Origin: Sporotomaculum syntrophicum
Lineage (GTDB): Bacteria; Bacillota; Desulfotomaculia; Desulfotomaculales; Desulfallaceae
NCBI RefSeq assembly: GCF_009932395.1
Contig: NZ_LSRS01000002.1
Location: 283,210 to 347,209, forward strand
Direction of reading: 5' to 3'
DNA length: 64,000 nucleotides
Under the pieces are notes generated by a model. That model was not told the DNA's origin and did no database searches. It saw nothing but the letters and a program-made list of their open reading frames with translations. A program made the translations under genes and the position numbers. Of this stretch, positions 1-9,141 are shown in pieces (positions within the stretch are counted from its first letter, which is position 1; every line of letters starts with the position of its first letter).

Positions 1-624
1 AAGGTCGTCAGAATAACTGGCGTGCGGGAATTACATGGTGCAACACATACTGTCATACCCGACCGTATTGAGGCAGGTACCTTTCTAATAGCGGGTGCGA
101 TCACCGGCGGTAATATTCTAGTTAGCAATGTGATATCCGACCACGTTAAACCGGTACTGGCTAAACTACGGGAAATGGGTATAACAGTGTATGAAGAATG
201 CGGCGGGCTGCGTGTCATTGGTCCTGAGAAATTCAGTGCGGTTGATGTCAAAACCATGCCTTATCCTGGTTTCCCTACCGACATGCAGCCCCAGATGATG
301 GCGCTGATGACCTGCGCCAAAGGAACCAGCATCATCACCGAAACTGTATTTGAAAACCGTTTCATGCATGTTGGCGAGTTAAAAAGAATGGGTGCGCAGA
401 TTAAAACGGTTGGCCGCAATGCCGTCATACAGGGTCCGGTTAAATTGAGCGGCGCCCCGGTTAAGGCTACCGACTTGCGCGCCGGGGCTGCCCTTGTGCT
501 GGCAGGCTTATGCTCCCAAGGGATCACAGAAGTGAGTAATGTGTATCATATCGAGCGGGGCTACGAACACCTCGTGGAAAAGCTACAGGGTCTGGGCGCC
601 GATATATGGGGGACAGATATATAG
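1..624 (+). CDS. murA: UDP-N-acetylglucosamine 1-carboxyvinyltransferase, C-terminal part
   Basis: This is the last 207 codons of MurA, which transfers enolpyruvate from PEP to UDP-GlcNAc in the first committed cytoplasmic step of peptidoglycan synthesis. The reading frame is open from base 1, so the gene is cut by the window edge and any internal start is an artefact. Seen here are the family blocks [25 protein letters not shown] (with the catalytic-region Asp) and [13 protein letters not shown] (with the conserved Arg near the PEP site), ending in the usual [17 protein letters not shown]. The next gene is spoIID; in Bacillus subtilis murAA also precedes spoIID, which supports the orthology. 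The N-terminal half, including the PEP-binding Cys loop, lies outside the window. Confidence 0.97.
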   Translation, partial: KVVRITGVRELHGATHTVIPDRIEAGTFLIAGAITGGNILVSNVISDHVKPVLAKLREMGITVYEECGGLRVIGPEKFSAVDVKTMPYPGFPTDMQPQMMALMTCAKGTSIITETVFENRFMHVGELKRMGAQIKTVGRNAVIQGPVKLSGAPVKATDLRAGAALVLAGLCSQGITEVSNVYHIERGYEHLVEKLQGLGADIWGTDI

Positions 625-700
625 CTTTTAGCCAATGATACTTAGCTTGGCATTGTGCCTTCTTTCTCAAACCCCGAACTTGTTTAAGACAGGCTTGTTT

Positions 701-732
701 AGGTAATAATTACCTATAAGGACACATATACT
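701..732 (+). promoter_or_regulatory. Possible sigma-E-type promoter with a perfect palindrome before spoIID
   Basis: AGGTAATAATTACCT at 701-715 is a perfect 15-base palindrome. ATAATT (706-711) followed 13 bases later by CATATACT (725-732) resembles sigma-E mother-cell promoters, and spoIID is a sigma-E gene in known spore formers. The palindrome overlaps the candidate -35 and could be a repressor site. The promoter match is only approximate. Confidence 0.35.
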
Positions 733-791
733 GCCCTAGAGACAAATTTCCTATATCACTGAGCAGGGGTAAGCAAGAAGGTGAGGATGAC

Positions 792-1754
792 GTGCGCAGG
801 CTATTTGTTATTACATTAATTCTGGTCATGGTACTGGCGTTAGGGCTGCCCTGGCTGGCTCAGCATCTGATGGAGCCCCGGGTGCAGGATGAGGGTACCA
901 TTGTGCGGTTATTCAGGCATGAAACCGGCAGGGTGGAGTTAATCCCGCTGGAGGATTATGTCACCGGCGTGGTGGCTGCCGAAATGCCCGCCCTGTTCCC
1001 TGAAGAGGCATTAAAAGCCCAGGCGCTGGCGGCCAGGACTTACATTGTTAAGCGTATGATGGCCGGCGGGGTAGTGAACAATCATCATGAGGGCGCCGAC
1101 GTCTGTGATGATCCTACTCATGCTCAGGGATATTTAACTACGGAAGCTATGAAAGAACGCTGGGGAAAAATAAAGTACTACCAGTATTATTATAAAATCC
1201 GAATGGCTGTGGATAGCACAGCGGGAGAGATTATTACCTACCAGGGGCAGCCAATTGATCCTGTGTTTCATGCAGCCTGCGGCGGGCATACCGAAAACGC
1301 TGAGGACGTATGGAAGTTTGCCGTGCCTTACCTGCGCAGTGTGGCCTGTCCCTATGAAAACAATCCCGAATCGGTTCGCCAGGTAGCTTTTGTACGGGAC
1401 CAGGTAGCAAAAGCATTGAACGTGGATTTTGAGTCTGTTTCAGCTTCTACCAACCAAAAGGAATTAATCCAGGTGGTTGAAAGTACTGCTACCGGCAGGC
1501 CAAAAACCTTACTGGTTAATGACAGGCGCTTATCCGCCTCGGAAATACGCCAGAAACTTGGACTGCGCTCTACAAATTTTACCTGGCAGTTGAAAGATGA
1601 CCAAATTATTTTTGAAACAGTTGGTTACGGGCATGGTGTAGGTATGTGCCAGTATGGGGCCTGTGGCCTGGCACAGCACGGTAATGATTATAAAAAAATA
1701 ATTAATCACTTCTATACAGGCGTTCAGATTAATAATATCAGTGATTACAGCTAA
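792..1754 (+). CDS. spoIID: Stage II sporulation protein D, peptidoglycan lytic transglycosylase
   Basis: SpoIID degrades septal and forespore-surrounding peptidoglycan during engulfment, working with SpoIIM and SpoIIP on the mother-cell membrane. The 320-residue product has an N-terminal signal anchor (about residues 3-22). It carries the amidase-enhancer/SpoIID blocks: DYVTGVVAAEMP with the likely catalytic Glu64, CGGHTENAEDVW with Cys163/His166 in the position of the zinc ligands, and a C-terminal GYGHGVGMCQYGA. The start is a GTG preceded by AAGGTGAGG. Length matches the family. In B. subtilis the order is spoIID-spoIIQ-spoIIID-mbl; here spoIIQ is only a fragment. Confidence 0.95.
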   Translation: MRRLFVITLILVMVLALGLPWLAQHLMEPRVQDEGTIVRLFRHETGRVELIPLEDYVTGVVAAEMPALFPEEALKAQALAARTYIVKRMMAGGVVNNHHEGADVCDDPTHAQGYLTTEAMKERWGKIKYYQYYYKIRMAVDSTAGEIITYQGQPIDPVFHAACGGHTENAEDVWKFAVPYLRSVACPYENNPESVRQVAFVRDQVAKALNVDFESVSASTNQKELIQVVESTATGRPKTLLVNDRRLSASEIRQKLGLRSTNFTWQLKDDQIIFETVGYGHGVGMCQYGACGLAQHGNDYKKIINHFYTGVQINNISDYS

Positions 1755-1855
1755 GATTAAATTCAGATTAGTTTATAGACATGCATCAAAAACCAGAGAT
1801 GGGTCACAATAAATTTATGAAACCTTGACTATTAGCCAGGAAGGGAGATATATTT

Positions 1856-1960
1856 ATGTGGCCCTTTGAGAAAAGATTGCGCGACCAAAATGCATTGGAA
1901 AAACACAGCCGCTGGTTAAGACGCTGGTTTTTTATTCTACCGGTGGTACATCTAATATAA
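1856..1960 (+). pseudogene. Truncated spoIIQ-like N-terminus (34 codons)
   Basis: A well-placed AGGAAGGGAG ribosome site precedes an ATG that opens a 34-codon frame. It begins MWPFEKRL and ends HSRWLRRWFFILPVVHLI before a TAA. The basic RRW-F-P patch entering a hydrophobic helix looks like the start of SpoIIQ (B. subtilis has KRWVFPAIYL), the forespore channel protein with a degenerate M23 domain. Its position between spoIID and spoIIID is exactly where spoIIQ sits in relatives. No M23 domain follows: a rho-independent terminator begins about 20 bases after the stop. I infer that an internal deletion removed nearly all of spoIIQ. It could alternatively be a genuine small membrane peptide. Confidence 0.6.
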
Positions 1961-1981
1961 TGCCAAACAGGCAAATTAGGG

Positions 1982-2019
1982 TGGTTCGGCCAGACTACAT
2001 GGCTGAACCGTTTTTTTTA
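1982..2019 (+). terminator. Rho-independent terminator after spoIID / spoIIQ remnant
   Basis: A GGTTCGGCCA / TGGCTGAACC stem (one G-U pair) with an 8-base loop is followed directly by a run of eight T. Confidence 0.9.
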
Positions 2020-2098
2020 CATTGCCAGCCAAAAATACACGCAATAAACAATATTACAAATATTGCCAAACTTATCTGGCAAGTGTCAACATCTACAG

Positions 2099-2128
2099 GA
2101 GCATTTCTACCTACCACCTGCATATAAT
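2099..2128 (+). promoter_or_regulatory. Possible sigma-E promoter of spoIIID
   Basis: GCATTTCT followed after about 14 bases by CATATAAT matches the general spacing of sigma-E promoters. It would start transcription about 20 bases before the SpoIIID ATG. spoIIID is a sigma-E target in B. subtilis. The match is approximate. Confidence 0.35.
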
Positions 2129-2155
2129 GTATTAAATGCCCGGGGAGGTAAGGCT

Positions 2156-2416
2156 ATGCAGGAATACATCCAAAAGCGGGTGCTGGAGCTTTGTACCTAT
2201 ATTTTAGAAACGCAAGCTACTGTGCGCCAGGCAGCTCAGGTTTTCGGAGTAAGTAAATCCACCGTACATAAAGATATGACAGAAAGACTACCTTCATTAA
2301 ATAAAGACCTGGCTCAACAGGTGAAAAAAGTACTGGATTTTAATAAGTCAGAAAGACACCTGCGCGGTGGAGAAGCAACCCGTAAAAAATATCGAAAAGA
2401 GGAAAAACAAAATTAG
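2156..2416 (+). CDS. spoIIID: Sporulation transcriptional regulator SpoIIID
   Basis: SpoIIID is the small mother-cell DNA-binding protein that switches sigma-E genes on or off and helps turn on sigK. The 86-residue product is close to the B. subtilis size (93). It has a central helix-turn-helix (TVRQAAQVFGVSKSTVHKDM, about residues 22-41) and a basic C-terminal tail used for minor-groove contacts. The ATG at 2156 is chosen over the longer frame beginning at 2063 because GGGGAGG lies seven bases upstream and homologues begin at this point (MQEYIQKRVLELC). It is followed by mbl, the conserved order. Confidence 0.96.
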   Translation: MQEYIQKRVLELCTYILETQATVRQAAQVFGVSKSTVHKDMTERLPSLNKDLAQQVKKVLDFNKSERHLRGGEATRKKYRKEEKQN

Positions 2417-2474
2417 CATAACTGGAGGAATTTGTCCCATTAAGTAGAAGTATTACAATTTACAATTATACTAA

Positions 2475-2508
2475 TTTCACTGCAGAGTCTAAAATGCAGT
2501 GAAAATTA
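2475..2508 (+). terminator. Hairpin between spoIIID and mbl
   Basis: TTTCACTGCA and TGCAGTGAAA form a perfect 10-bp stem around a 10-base loop. It is followed by an A/T-rich stretch without a real T-run, so it is a weak terminator or a processing/attenuation hairpin. Confidence 0.5.
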
Positions 2509-2551
2509 TAAATAAGATATCGCTTAACAATCCGAAAGGGGACAAGTTTAG

Positions 2552-3604
2552 ATGCTCCATATGGGTGCCGATATAGGTATTGACTTAGGCACAGCCAATG
2601 TAATTGTTAATGTGAAAGGCAAAGGTGTTGTGCTAAAAGAACCATCGGTGGTTGCTATAGATAAATCCTCAGGCCAGGTTATTGCGGTGGGGAGCAAAGC
2701 CAGGCGCATGCTGGGCCGAACTCCGGGTAACATAGTGGCCATTCGCCCGTTGCGCGACGGCGTGATTGCAGATTATGATGTCACAGAAAAAATGCTGCGT
2801 TATTTTATTGGCAGGGCTAATGGCAATAAAATATTATTTAAACCCCGTGTCATGGTATGCATACCCTCCGGCGTCACCGGGGTGGAAGAGCGGGCAGTAA
2901 AACAGGCCGCAATCCAGGCGGGTGCCAGGCAGGCGTTTGTAATTGAGGAGCCGTTGGCCGCAGCACTGGGTGCCGGTTTGGATATAGCGCAGCCGGGCGG
3001 TACGATGGTGGTGGACATTGGTGGCGGCACCACCGATATAGCCGTGCTCTCCCTGGGCGGCGTTGTAACAAGCCGGTCTTTAAGATTGGGCGGTGACAAA
3101 TTCGATGAAGCCATTGTTAAATATATCCGCAGGGAATTCAATTTGGCCATCGGTGAGCGAACCGGTGAGGATATTAAAGTTGAAATAGCTAACGCCTGCC
3201 CTGATGCTGCTCCGGTGCTTAACATGCAGGTAAGAGGGCGGGATTTGCTTAACGGGCTGCCCAGAGAAATAACCGTTACTAGTCATCAAATACATAGTGC
3301 GATAAATGAAAACTTGTCACAGGTAGTGAATACTGTGAAGGAAGTTCTGGAGGAAACTCCTCCGGAGTTAGCTTCAGATATCATGGATAAAGGTATCGTG
3401 CTAACCGGTGGCGGGGCGCTGCTGCAGAACATCGATATGCTTATAACTCGTGAAACCGGGCTGAATGTAATTATTGCTGAAGACCCGTTATCATGCGTAG
3501 CCTTGGGGACGGGACGTGCCCTGACCATGCTGGACGTGCTGAACTCAAAACCAAATAACCGTTTAATATCAAGCACACTAAAGCATAGTATGAATGCAGT
3601 TTAA
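2552..3604 (+). CDS. mbl: Rod-shape determining protein, MreB/Mbl family
   Basis: This is an actin-like ATPase that polymerises under the membrane and guides the elongation machinery for sidewall peptidoglycan synthesis. The 350-residue product has the actin-fold phosphate-1 motif DIGIDLGTAN, the phosphate-2 block DIGGGTTDIAVL and the adenosine motif GIVLTGGGALL. Its position directly after spoIIID identifies it as the Mbl-type paralogue rather than the mreBCD-operon copy. GAAAGGGG lies upstream; the ATG at 2552 or the one nine bases downstream could be used. No flagellar flhO/flhP genes follow, unlike B. subtilis. Confidence 0.93.
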   Translation: MLHMGADIGIDLGTANVIVNVKGKGVVLKEPSVVAIDKSSGQVIAVGSKARRMLGRTPGNIVAIRPLRDGVIADYDVTEKMLRYFIGRANGNKILFKPRVMVCIPSGVTGVEERAVKQAAIQAGARQAFVIEEPLAAALGAGLDIAQPGGTMVVDIGGGTTDIAVLSLGGVVTSRSLRLGGDKFDEAIVKYIRREFNLAIGERTGEDIKVEIANACPDAAPVLNMQVRGRDLLNGLPREITVTSHQIHSAINENLSQVVNTVKEVLEETPPELASDIMDKGIVLTGGGALLQNIDMLITRETGLNVIIAEDPLSCVALGTGRALTMLDVLNSKPNNRLISSTLKHSMNAV

Positions 3605-3634
3605 AAAACTTTGTAAAAAAACATCAGGCAACAA

Positions 3635-3676
3635 AACAGGTTTATTTTAATTCGGCAAAATAACCTGTTTTTTTAT
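3635..3676 (+). terminator. Rho-independent terminator after mbl
   Basis: AACAGGTTTATTTT pairs with AAAATAACCTGTT with a short bulge; the loop is about eight bases and the stem is followed by a T-run. Confidence 0.85.
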
Positions 3677-3900
3677 TTGTTCAATTAGGAACAAAATTTT
3701 CTTGGGTAAGTCTATATAATCTAGGCATTAAATATATACCCAATTATTACTTAAGCTTACTAAATATTCATCATATAAACTAAAAGGAAATTATATGGTT
3801 TTTGTCGAAGATGGTGTAAGCTAAGTAATCAATTGCAAAACAACCAGTACATTGTACTCCTGATATGATCTAGAGATATTGTTTATTTAAGGAGGATAAA

Positions 3901-6900
3901 ATGCGTATATCCAAGCGTTGGTTGCTAACCTTAGCGCTTTTAGTGATAGCTATGGGTGTGTGGGGCTGGCAGGAGTCACAAAGCCGGGAACCAAATATGA
4001 GCGAAAATGACCGTTCTGAAACAACTTACAATAAGGAAGCAAGTACCCTGGATACAAATCTGGTGATGTTTGCCCTGGAACCTGACCGGACTCTAACCGC
4101 TTCAGAGGAAGTTGAATTGAGTGAACAGGTTGACTGGTTAGGGCGCCTGGATGGCAAAACTCTGCTGGTGCGGGCGAGGGAGGAGCAAAAACAAGAGCTG
4201 GTGAATCTGCCGTATATTAAAAATGTTTCTGCTTACCTGCCTGAACAGAAGGCACCTTCCGGGCTCGTCGGCACTACCGGTACTTCAACATCAGATAACA
4301 CCCCGGTAGAGCTAACGGTTACCCTTGCTAAACCCGGTGATAAGACTGCTGTTATAGACCTCGTCAAAAGCCTGGACGGGCGCGTGCTGGAAGGTGCCGG
4401 TGACAATGGTGTTTACCTGCGGGTAGAACTACCCGCTGGTGCAGTTAATGAGCTGGCCGCATCCTCCGGTGTACTGTACATAGAGAAGTATAACGTGCCT
4501 GAGCTGTTAAATGACCGGGCCAGGGATATTGTGGGGGCCAGGCCGCTGGCCATTCCCCAGTTTATCGCTGCAGCGGGGCTTACCGGTGAAGGCCAAACCA
4601 TTGGCCTGGCCGACAGTGGTCTGGATGCCGGCTCGGTGAGCAACCTTCATCCTGATCTGGAAAGCTCAGCCGGCAAAAAACCCCGGGTGATTATGCTTAA
4701 ATCATGGGCCGGGGTGGATACTCCCGCCGACGAAAGCGGTCATGGCACCCATATGGCCGGCACTCTGGTGGGGAGCGGTAAGGCATCTGCTGGCAAGTAT
4801 TCCGGTGTGGCGCCCGGAGCCAGCCTTTACTTTCAGGGCATCGTGGACAAGGAGCAAAACCCGGCTCCACCCCTGGACCTCAAAGAGCTTTTTGAACCGG
4901 CCTATAAGGCTGATGTGCGCATCCATGTAAATGGCTGGGGTAAAAAGCAGAATGCCTATGTTAGCAGTACGGCTCAAATTGACCAATTTGTGCGCAGTAA
5001 CCCGGATTTTTTAGTGATTTTCGGAGCGGGCAACTCGGGTGCTCAGGAGGGCACTATCACTGCCGAAGCCAATAGCAAAAATGCTCTGGTGGTGGGTGCA
5101 GCCATAAGCCCCCGGCCCGCCTTTGAAAAAGATATTTGTGATAGCGATGAAATAGCCGCCTTTTCCAGCCGTGGCCCTACTGGTGATGGTCGCATTAAAC
5201 CGGAACTGGTTGCCCCCGGTACATCAATTATTTCTACCGCATCCCGGCTGGCGGAGGGTAACCTTGCCGGTAGACCAGACTATAACATAATGCAGGGCAC
5301 CAGCATGGCCACGGCGGTGACCGGCGGTTCTGCAGCATTATTGCGCCAATATCTGGTTGAAAACACTAGGCATGCCGACCCATCCGCAGCCCTGATGAAG
5401 GCCGCCTTGATTAACGGGGCAACCGGCCTTGAGCAGGAACCGGAGGCAGCCGGATTTGGTTTGCTGGATATCGGTGCTACCACCATGGCCATAGAAAACG
5501 AACTCTTTGATTTAGTGGACGATAATGCAGGGGTAGCCGGCGGTGACAGCATAACCTATGAAAAGAAAATTACCCATTCCGGCGCTCCACTTAAGGCTAC
5601 TTTGGCCTGGACAGATCCGGCGGCTGCTCCGGGCGCCAGGTCGGTGCTGGTTAACGATCTGGATTTAGAGGTTATTGGACCGGATGGTCAAAAATATTAC
5701 GGCAACGATTTCAACAATAAGGGCCTACGAGATACTCATAACAATGTGGAACAGGTAAACATACCCTCTCCTGAACCGGGAACTTATAAAATTGTGGTGC
5801 GCGGCAGTTCACTGCAGCAGGACGCTTCACCGTCAAAGGGAATAAACCAGGACTACGCGCTAGTGTACGGGCAGCAAATGGCCAGGGAAACCATAACCGG
5901 TGAAAAACTAATAACATTACCCGAAAATACCATTGCGGCTGTTGACGACCGAATTTTGGCAGCAAGTAAAAAACTGCCGGCCGGTGCCGAACTTTACATG
6001 ATTGGCCCTCCTGACCGACCCGAACGGGTTTACGCAGTTGGCCGTACCTGGCAGGCCAGTGGTGTTAAGGCATTATCTAAAGATGGCCGTACTATACTGG
6101 TGCGCATTAACGAAGAATACCGGGAAGGGGGGTATGCCATTGATACCCGGGCAAAGAATGTTCCGGGCAAGGCCATTCCATCAGGTGTCAGCGTTCATGC
6201 CGGGCTTAACCCTCGCACGCAGACGCTCTGGCAAGCCAATATTGTCGGCCGTGAAATTGCGGGCGTTATAAATGGAGTTGACCAGAAAAACCGCAGGGTG
6301 AAACTGCTGGATAACGAGGAAGTTTTTTCTATTGCAGACGAAGCGGTAATATCTTTTTCAGATATTGTGGTGGATGGGGATACCGCCGATCTGCCATTTG
6401 GTGCCTCCACCACTGCTGAACTAGAGAAAGTACTTTCGGGTATGCCGGTGCAAATTACCCTTGGTGCCGATGGTAAGGTATATAATTTAGCGGTAAAACG
6501 GCACCTGGCTGTTGGCCGGGTAGTGTCTGTGGAGCCGGGTGCGAAAACCATAACTATTTCACCAGGCAGAAGCTATCATATAAGGCCGGGTATTAATATA
6601 GACAGAGATCGGGTAAGCATTGAACTAAGTGATATTAGTGAAGGGGAACTGGCAATATTAGATCTGGTTCCCAACACCAACGAAGTATTAAACCTTACCG
6701 TCTATTCTGATGTTTTCTACGGCCGGGTTGTTTATGCCGAGCGGGATACCCTTTATCTAATGGACAATGCTAAGGGGTTCATAAATTTACAATTTAAACC
6801 GGGAAGTCAAGTGTTTCGCTGGGGAATGGCATCCGGAACTAGAATTTTAAGTCCGGGACAGTGGGTGCGGGTGATTACCAATCCTCTTTCCAAGGAAGTT

Positions 6901-7968
6901 TGGCGGGTGGATATTGCCGATGCATCGGACAAGGTTAGCTCAGCATTAAAAGAAGTAACAGGCAAAAGCATAACCTTAACCAACGGGCAAGTTTATCAGC
7001 TAAGCAACGTTTCAGTGCTCACCAAAAATAATTTGCCGGTGCGGCCTCGTGACCTCGTACCTGGTGAACCGGTTAAGGTAACTGCATTATACGGCCCGGC
7101 GGGTGAACAAATTGTAGCTGCCTTAGAGGCTCAAACACGCAAAGGTGTCAAAACGCCGGAAATTAAAATTATATCTACTATACCTTATGAGGATTTTTCA
7201 CTAATTAGTGGTCACACTGCATCTTCCCGGCTTTACGTTGTATACCAGGCGGGAATTATTCGAGAGGTTGAGATTACCGGTTCCGGCGATTTTTACTATC
7301 CGGTTAAAGCCGGGGAGGCTGAAAACATCAGTCTGGTCGCTGTGGATGATAATAGTGGTGGTGTGACCGGTGTGCAATTGAGCCTGCCCCGCCTGCAAAA
7401 AGCCTTTACGGATATTGATAACCACTGGGCTGAAGTAGATATTCGCCAGCTGGTCTCCCGGGGGATGTTAAAAGGTTATCCGGACGGCACCTTTAAACCG
7501 GACCGGGCGGTAAACAGGGTGGAATTAACAGTGCTGGTCACCAAACTGATCGGGGCCGGCAGTTCTGAGAACGTTCTGCCATTCAAAGATGCACCTACCA
7601 TCCCGCGCTGGGCGCAAAGTTCTGTAGCACTGGCCTTTAGCAGGAATCTTGCGTTTGGTTTTGAAGATAACACCTTTCGCCCTTATGATAGTATCACCAG
7701 GGAGGAGGCTGCCACTCTTTTGGTGAGGATCTATGACAGCATAAACGGGGTACCAGCTGGTCCGGCCGCACCGCAACCTTATAATGATCAGGAGAGTATT
7801 GCAGCCTGGGCAATGGCAGATGTGTACACTGCCCGCGTCCTGGGATTGATGACCGGTAAACCAGGCAATCTTTTTAGCCCCAAAGATGATATTACCCGGG
7901 CCGAAACGGCAGCGGCCCTTAATCATCTGCTAAATAAAATTATCCGGGGAGACAAAAAAGGGCAGTAA
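3901..7968 (+). CDS. Large secreted subtilisin-like protease anchored by three SLH domains
   Basis: This 1355-residue S8 serine protease starts at an ATG behind a perfect AAGGAGGA. It has a signal peptide (about 1-24) and an inhibitor-like N-terminal region. The catalytic triad is Asp238 (LADSGLD), His281 (SGHGTHMAG) and Ser468 (GTSMATA), with oxyanion Asn378 (GAGNSG), so all active-site residues are present. A jelly-roll domain follows (about 555-660, LVNDLDLEVIGPDG...DTHNNVEQ), as in the KP-43-like subtilases. A long beta-rich linker (about 700-1160) leads to three S-layer homology domains (about 1168-1217, 1226-1283, 1294-1350) ending in the TRAE-type signature. It should be displayed on the cell wall and could process surface proteins or digest extracellular protein. 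It appears monocistronic and converges on the anti-sigma gene. Confidence 0.93.
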   Translation: MRISKRWLLTLALLVIAMGVWGWQESQSREPNMSENDRSETTYNKEASTLDTNLVMFALEPDRTLTASEEVELSEQVDWLGRLDGKTLLVRAREEQKQELVNLPYIKNVSAYLPEQKAPSGLVGTTGTSTSDNTPVELTVTLAKPGDKTAVIDLVKSLDGRVLEGAGDNGVYLRVELPAGAVNELAASSGVLYIEKYNVPELLNDRARDIVGARPLAIPQFIAAAGLTGEGQTIGLADSGLDAGSVSNLHPDLESSAGKKPRVIMLKSWAGVDTPADESGHGTHMAGTLVGSGKASAGKYSGVAPGASLYFQGIVDKEQNPAPPLDLKELFEPAYKADVRIHVNGWGKKQNAYVSSTAQIDQFVRSNPDFLVIFGAGNSGAQEGTITAEANSKNALVVGAAISPRPAFEKDICDSDEIAAFSSRGPTGDGRIKPELVAPGTSIISTASRLAEGNLAGRPDYNIMQGTSMATAVTGGSAALLRQYLVENTRHADPSAALMKAALINGATGLEQEPEAAGFGLLDIGATTMAIENELFDLVDDNAGVAGGDSITYEKKITHSGAPLKATLAWTDPAAAPGARSVLVNDLDLEVIGPDGQKYYGNDFNNKGLRDTHNNVEQVNIPSPEPGTYKIVVRGSSLQQDASPSKGINQDYALVYGQQMARETITGEKLITLPENTIAAVDDRILAASKKLPAGAELYMIGPPDRPERVYAVGRTWQASGVKALSKDGRTILVRINEEYREGGYAIDTRAKNVPGKAIPSGVSVHAGLNPRTQTLWQANIVGREIAGVINGVDQKNRRVKLLDNEEVFSIADEAVISFSDIVVDGDTADLPFGASTTAELEKVLSGMPVQITLGADGKVYNLAVKRHLAVGRVVSVEPGAKTITISPGRSYHIRPGINIDRDRVSIELSDISEGELAILDLVPNTNEVLNLTVYSDVFYGRVVYAERDTLYLMDNAKGFINLQFKPGSQVFRWGMASGTRILSPGQWVRVITNPLSKEVWRVDIADASDKVSSALKEVTGKSITLTNGQVYQLSNVSVLTKNNLPVRPRDLVPGEPVKVTALYGPAGEQIVAALEAQTRKGVKTPEIKIISTIPYEDFSLISGHTASSRLYVVYQAGIIREVEITGSGDFYYPVKAGEAENISLVAVDDNSGGVTGVQLSLPRLQKAFTDIDNHWAEVDIRQLVSRGMLKGYPDGTFKPDRAVNRVELTVLVTKLIGAGSSENVLPFKDAPTIPRWAQSSVALAFSRNLAFGFEDNTFRPYDSITREEAATLLVRIYDSINGVPAGPAAPQPYNDQESIAAWAMADVYTARVLGLMTGKPGNLFSPKDDITRAETAAALNHLLNKIIRGDKKGQ

Positions 7969-7980
7969 CTTACTGCCCTT
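7951..7980 (-). terminator. Terminator of the sigma/anti-sigma operon, inside the protease 3' end
   Basis: AAGGGCAGTA and TACTGCCCTT form a perfect stem. Read on the minus strand it is followed by a T-run (the AAAAAA at 7954-7959), so it ends the leftward operon. The stem covers the last codons and stop of the rightward protease gene. Confidence 0.8.
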
Positions 7981-8013
7981 CAAATTGGATCTTAATTTAC
8001 CGTTAATTATTTC

Positions 8014-9141
8014 TTAATTCTCCAGCCACAAAATAATGGTTGCAGTATTGCTTTCTTGCTCCCAGGTCTTTAATTGCGCTAATATACCGGCCATCTTTAC
8101 CTCAAGCTGGTTTCTTTCCTCTAATGTTTGGGCTGCCGTCATTTGGGCTTCCAGTGATCGGTACTGTTCCACCTTTTCATTATACCGGCTATTTAAATCA
8201 TCTTTTTGCGTATCCGCAGTAACTACCTGACCCAGTGTTTTAAGCTCGTCCTGCAGCTTCCCGGACCCTTCATGGTTAACTATCGCCTTTAAAGTCACCT
8301 GGCCACCGTCGGTCGTATTTTCCGATCCGAGCACTTCGTACTGAGCGCCGGAGTTATTGATGAAAGACAAAGCCTGGTTATGAGCATTGGCTAAATGTTC
8401 AACCTTAACCCTAATTAGAGTGCGTGCAATAACGTGATCCTGAGCTGTATTTAACAGGGCGTACTGTTCAGGGGACTCATTGGCGGCTAAGAATGTCCCG
8501 CCCTTTTGTTGAACAGTGTTACCAGGCTGTTTGTTGCTATCGCCGGAAACGTCACCACCGGCAGGTTCTTGCTCAACTTCAACTGCATTTGGGCTACTGG
8601 AGCCCACAGTTGCTTGATTGCCCCCTTGTCTAACAGGGGTTGATTGGTTACCTGCTGCTTCGTTATCAGGTTCTCCATTCGATTCAGCCGGCAAAATACC
8701 TGGTTTAGCAATACCGTTATTAGGAAGGGTTTTGCTCCCTTGTTCTTTAGAGCTAACCTGCGCTGTAGAGCCGTCGTCGTTATTGGCCACATGCCCGGCA
8801 ATATTACCACCCATTTGCAAATACGCACCGATAGAACCCACCGTCATTAGTAAAAAAGTGGCCGCAACTGCCAAACTGCGCTTCCAGCTATATAAGAGCC
8901 TGCGCCAACCGGTTCTTTGTTGGCAGGTAAGTTGAGCCATTACTTCGTTTGCGAACCCGGGCGGTGCTGTTATATCCCCCAGTTCCTCTTTTAAAATGGC
9001 GCTGAGTTCACGCCAAAACTCCACTTCATTTTGGCAAACGGTGCAAGCTTTTAAATGTTCTGCGACTGAAGTGCTTTCATCATCTGCGAGTTCCCCGTCC
9101 AACCACTGGGGTATCTTTTCTTTTACTTCGCTGCAGTTCAC
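8014..9141 (-). CDS. Membrane anti-sigma factor with zinc finger and DUF4349-like outer domain
   Basis: This 375-residue partner of the ECF sigma factor is encoded just upstream. The cytoplasmic N-terminus has the zinc-binding anti-sigma signature (Cys3, then His29-x3-Cys33-x2-Cys36). A transmembrane helix spans about 88-108. A low-complexity Ser/Gly/Gln linker (about 115-215) leads to an extracytoplasmic domain (about 230-375) resembling DUF4349, with a predicted coiled coil (NEKVEQYRSLEAQMTAAQ). The start overlaps the sigma stop codon by four bases, so the two are translationally coupled. By family knowledge it should hold the sigma factor inactive until an envelope signal is sensed; the outer domain is the likely sensor. 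The signal is unknown. Confidence 0.9.
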   Translation of the reverse strand: MNCSEVKEKIPQWLDGELADDESTSVAEHLKACTVCQNEVEFWRELSAILKEELGDITAPPGFANEVMAQLTCQQRTGWRRLLYSWKRSLAVAATFLLMTVGSIGAYLQMGGNIAGHVANNDDGSTAQVSSKEQGSKTLPNNGIAKPGILPAESNGEPDNEAAGNQSTPVRQGGNQATVGSSSPNAVEVEQEPAGGDVSGDSNKQPGNTVQQKGGTFLAANESPEQYALLNTAQDHVIARTLIRVKVEHLANAHNQALSFINNSGAQYEVLGSENTTDGGQVTLKAIVNHEGSGKLQDELKTLGQVVTADTQKDDLNSRYNEKVEQYRSLEAQMTAAQTLEERNQLEVKMAGILAQLKTWEQESNTATIILWLEN

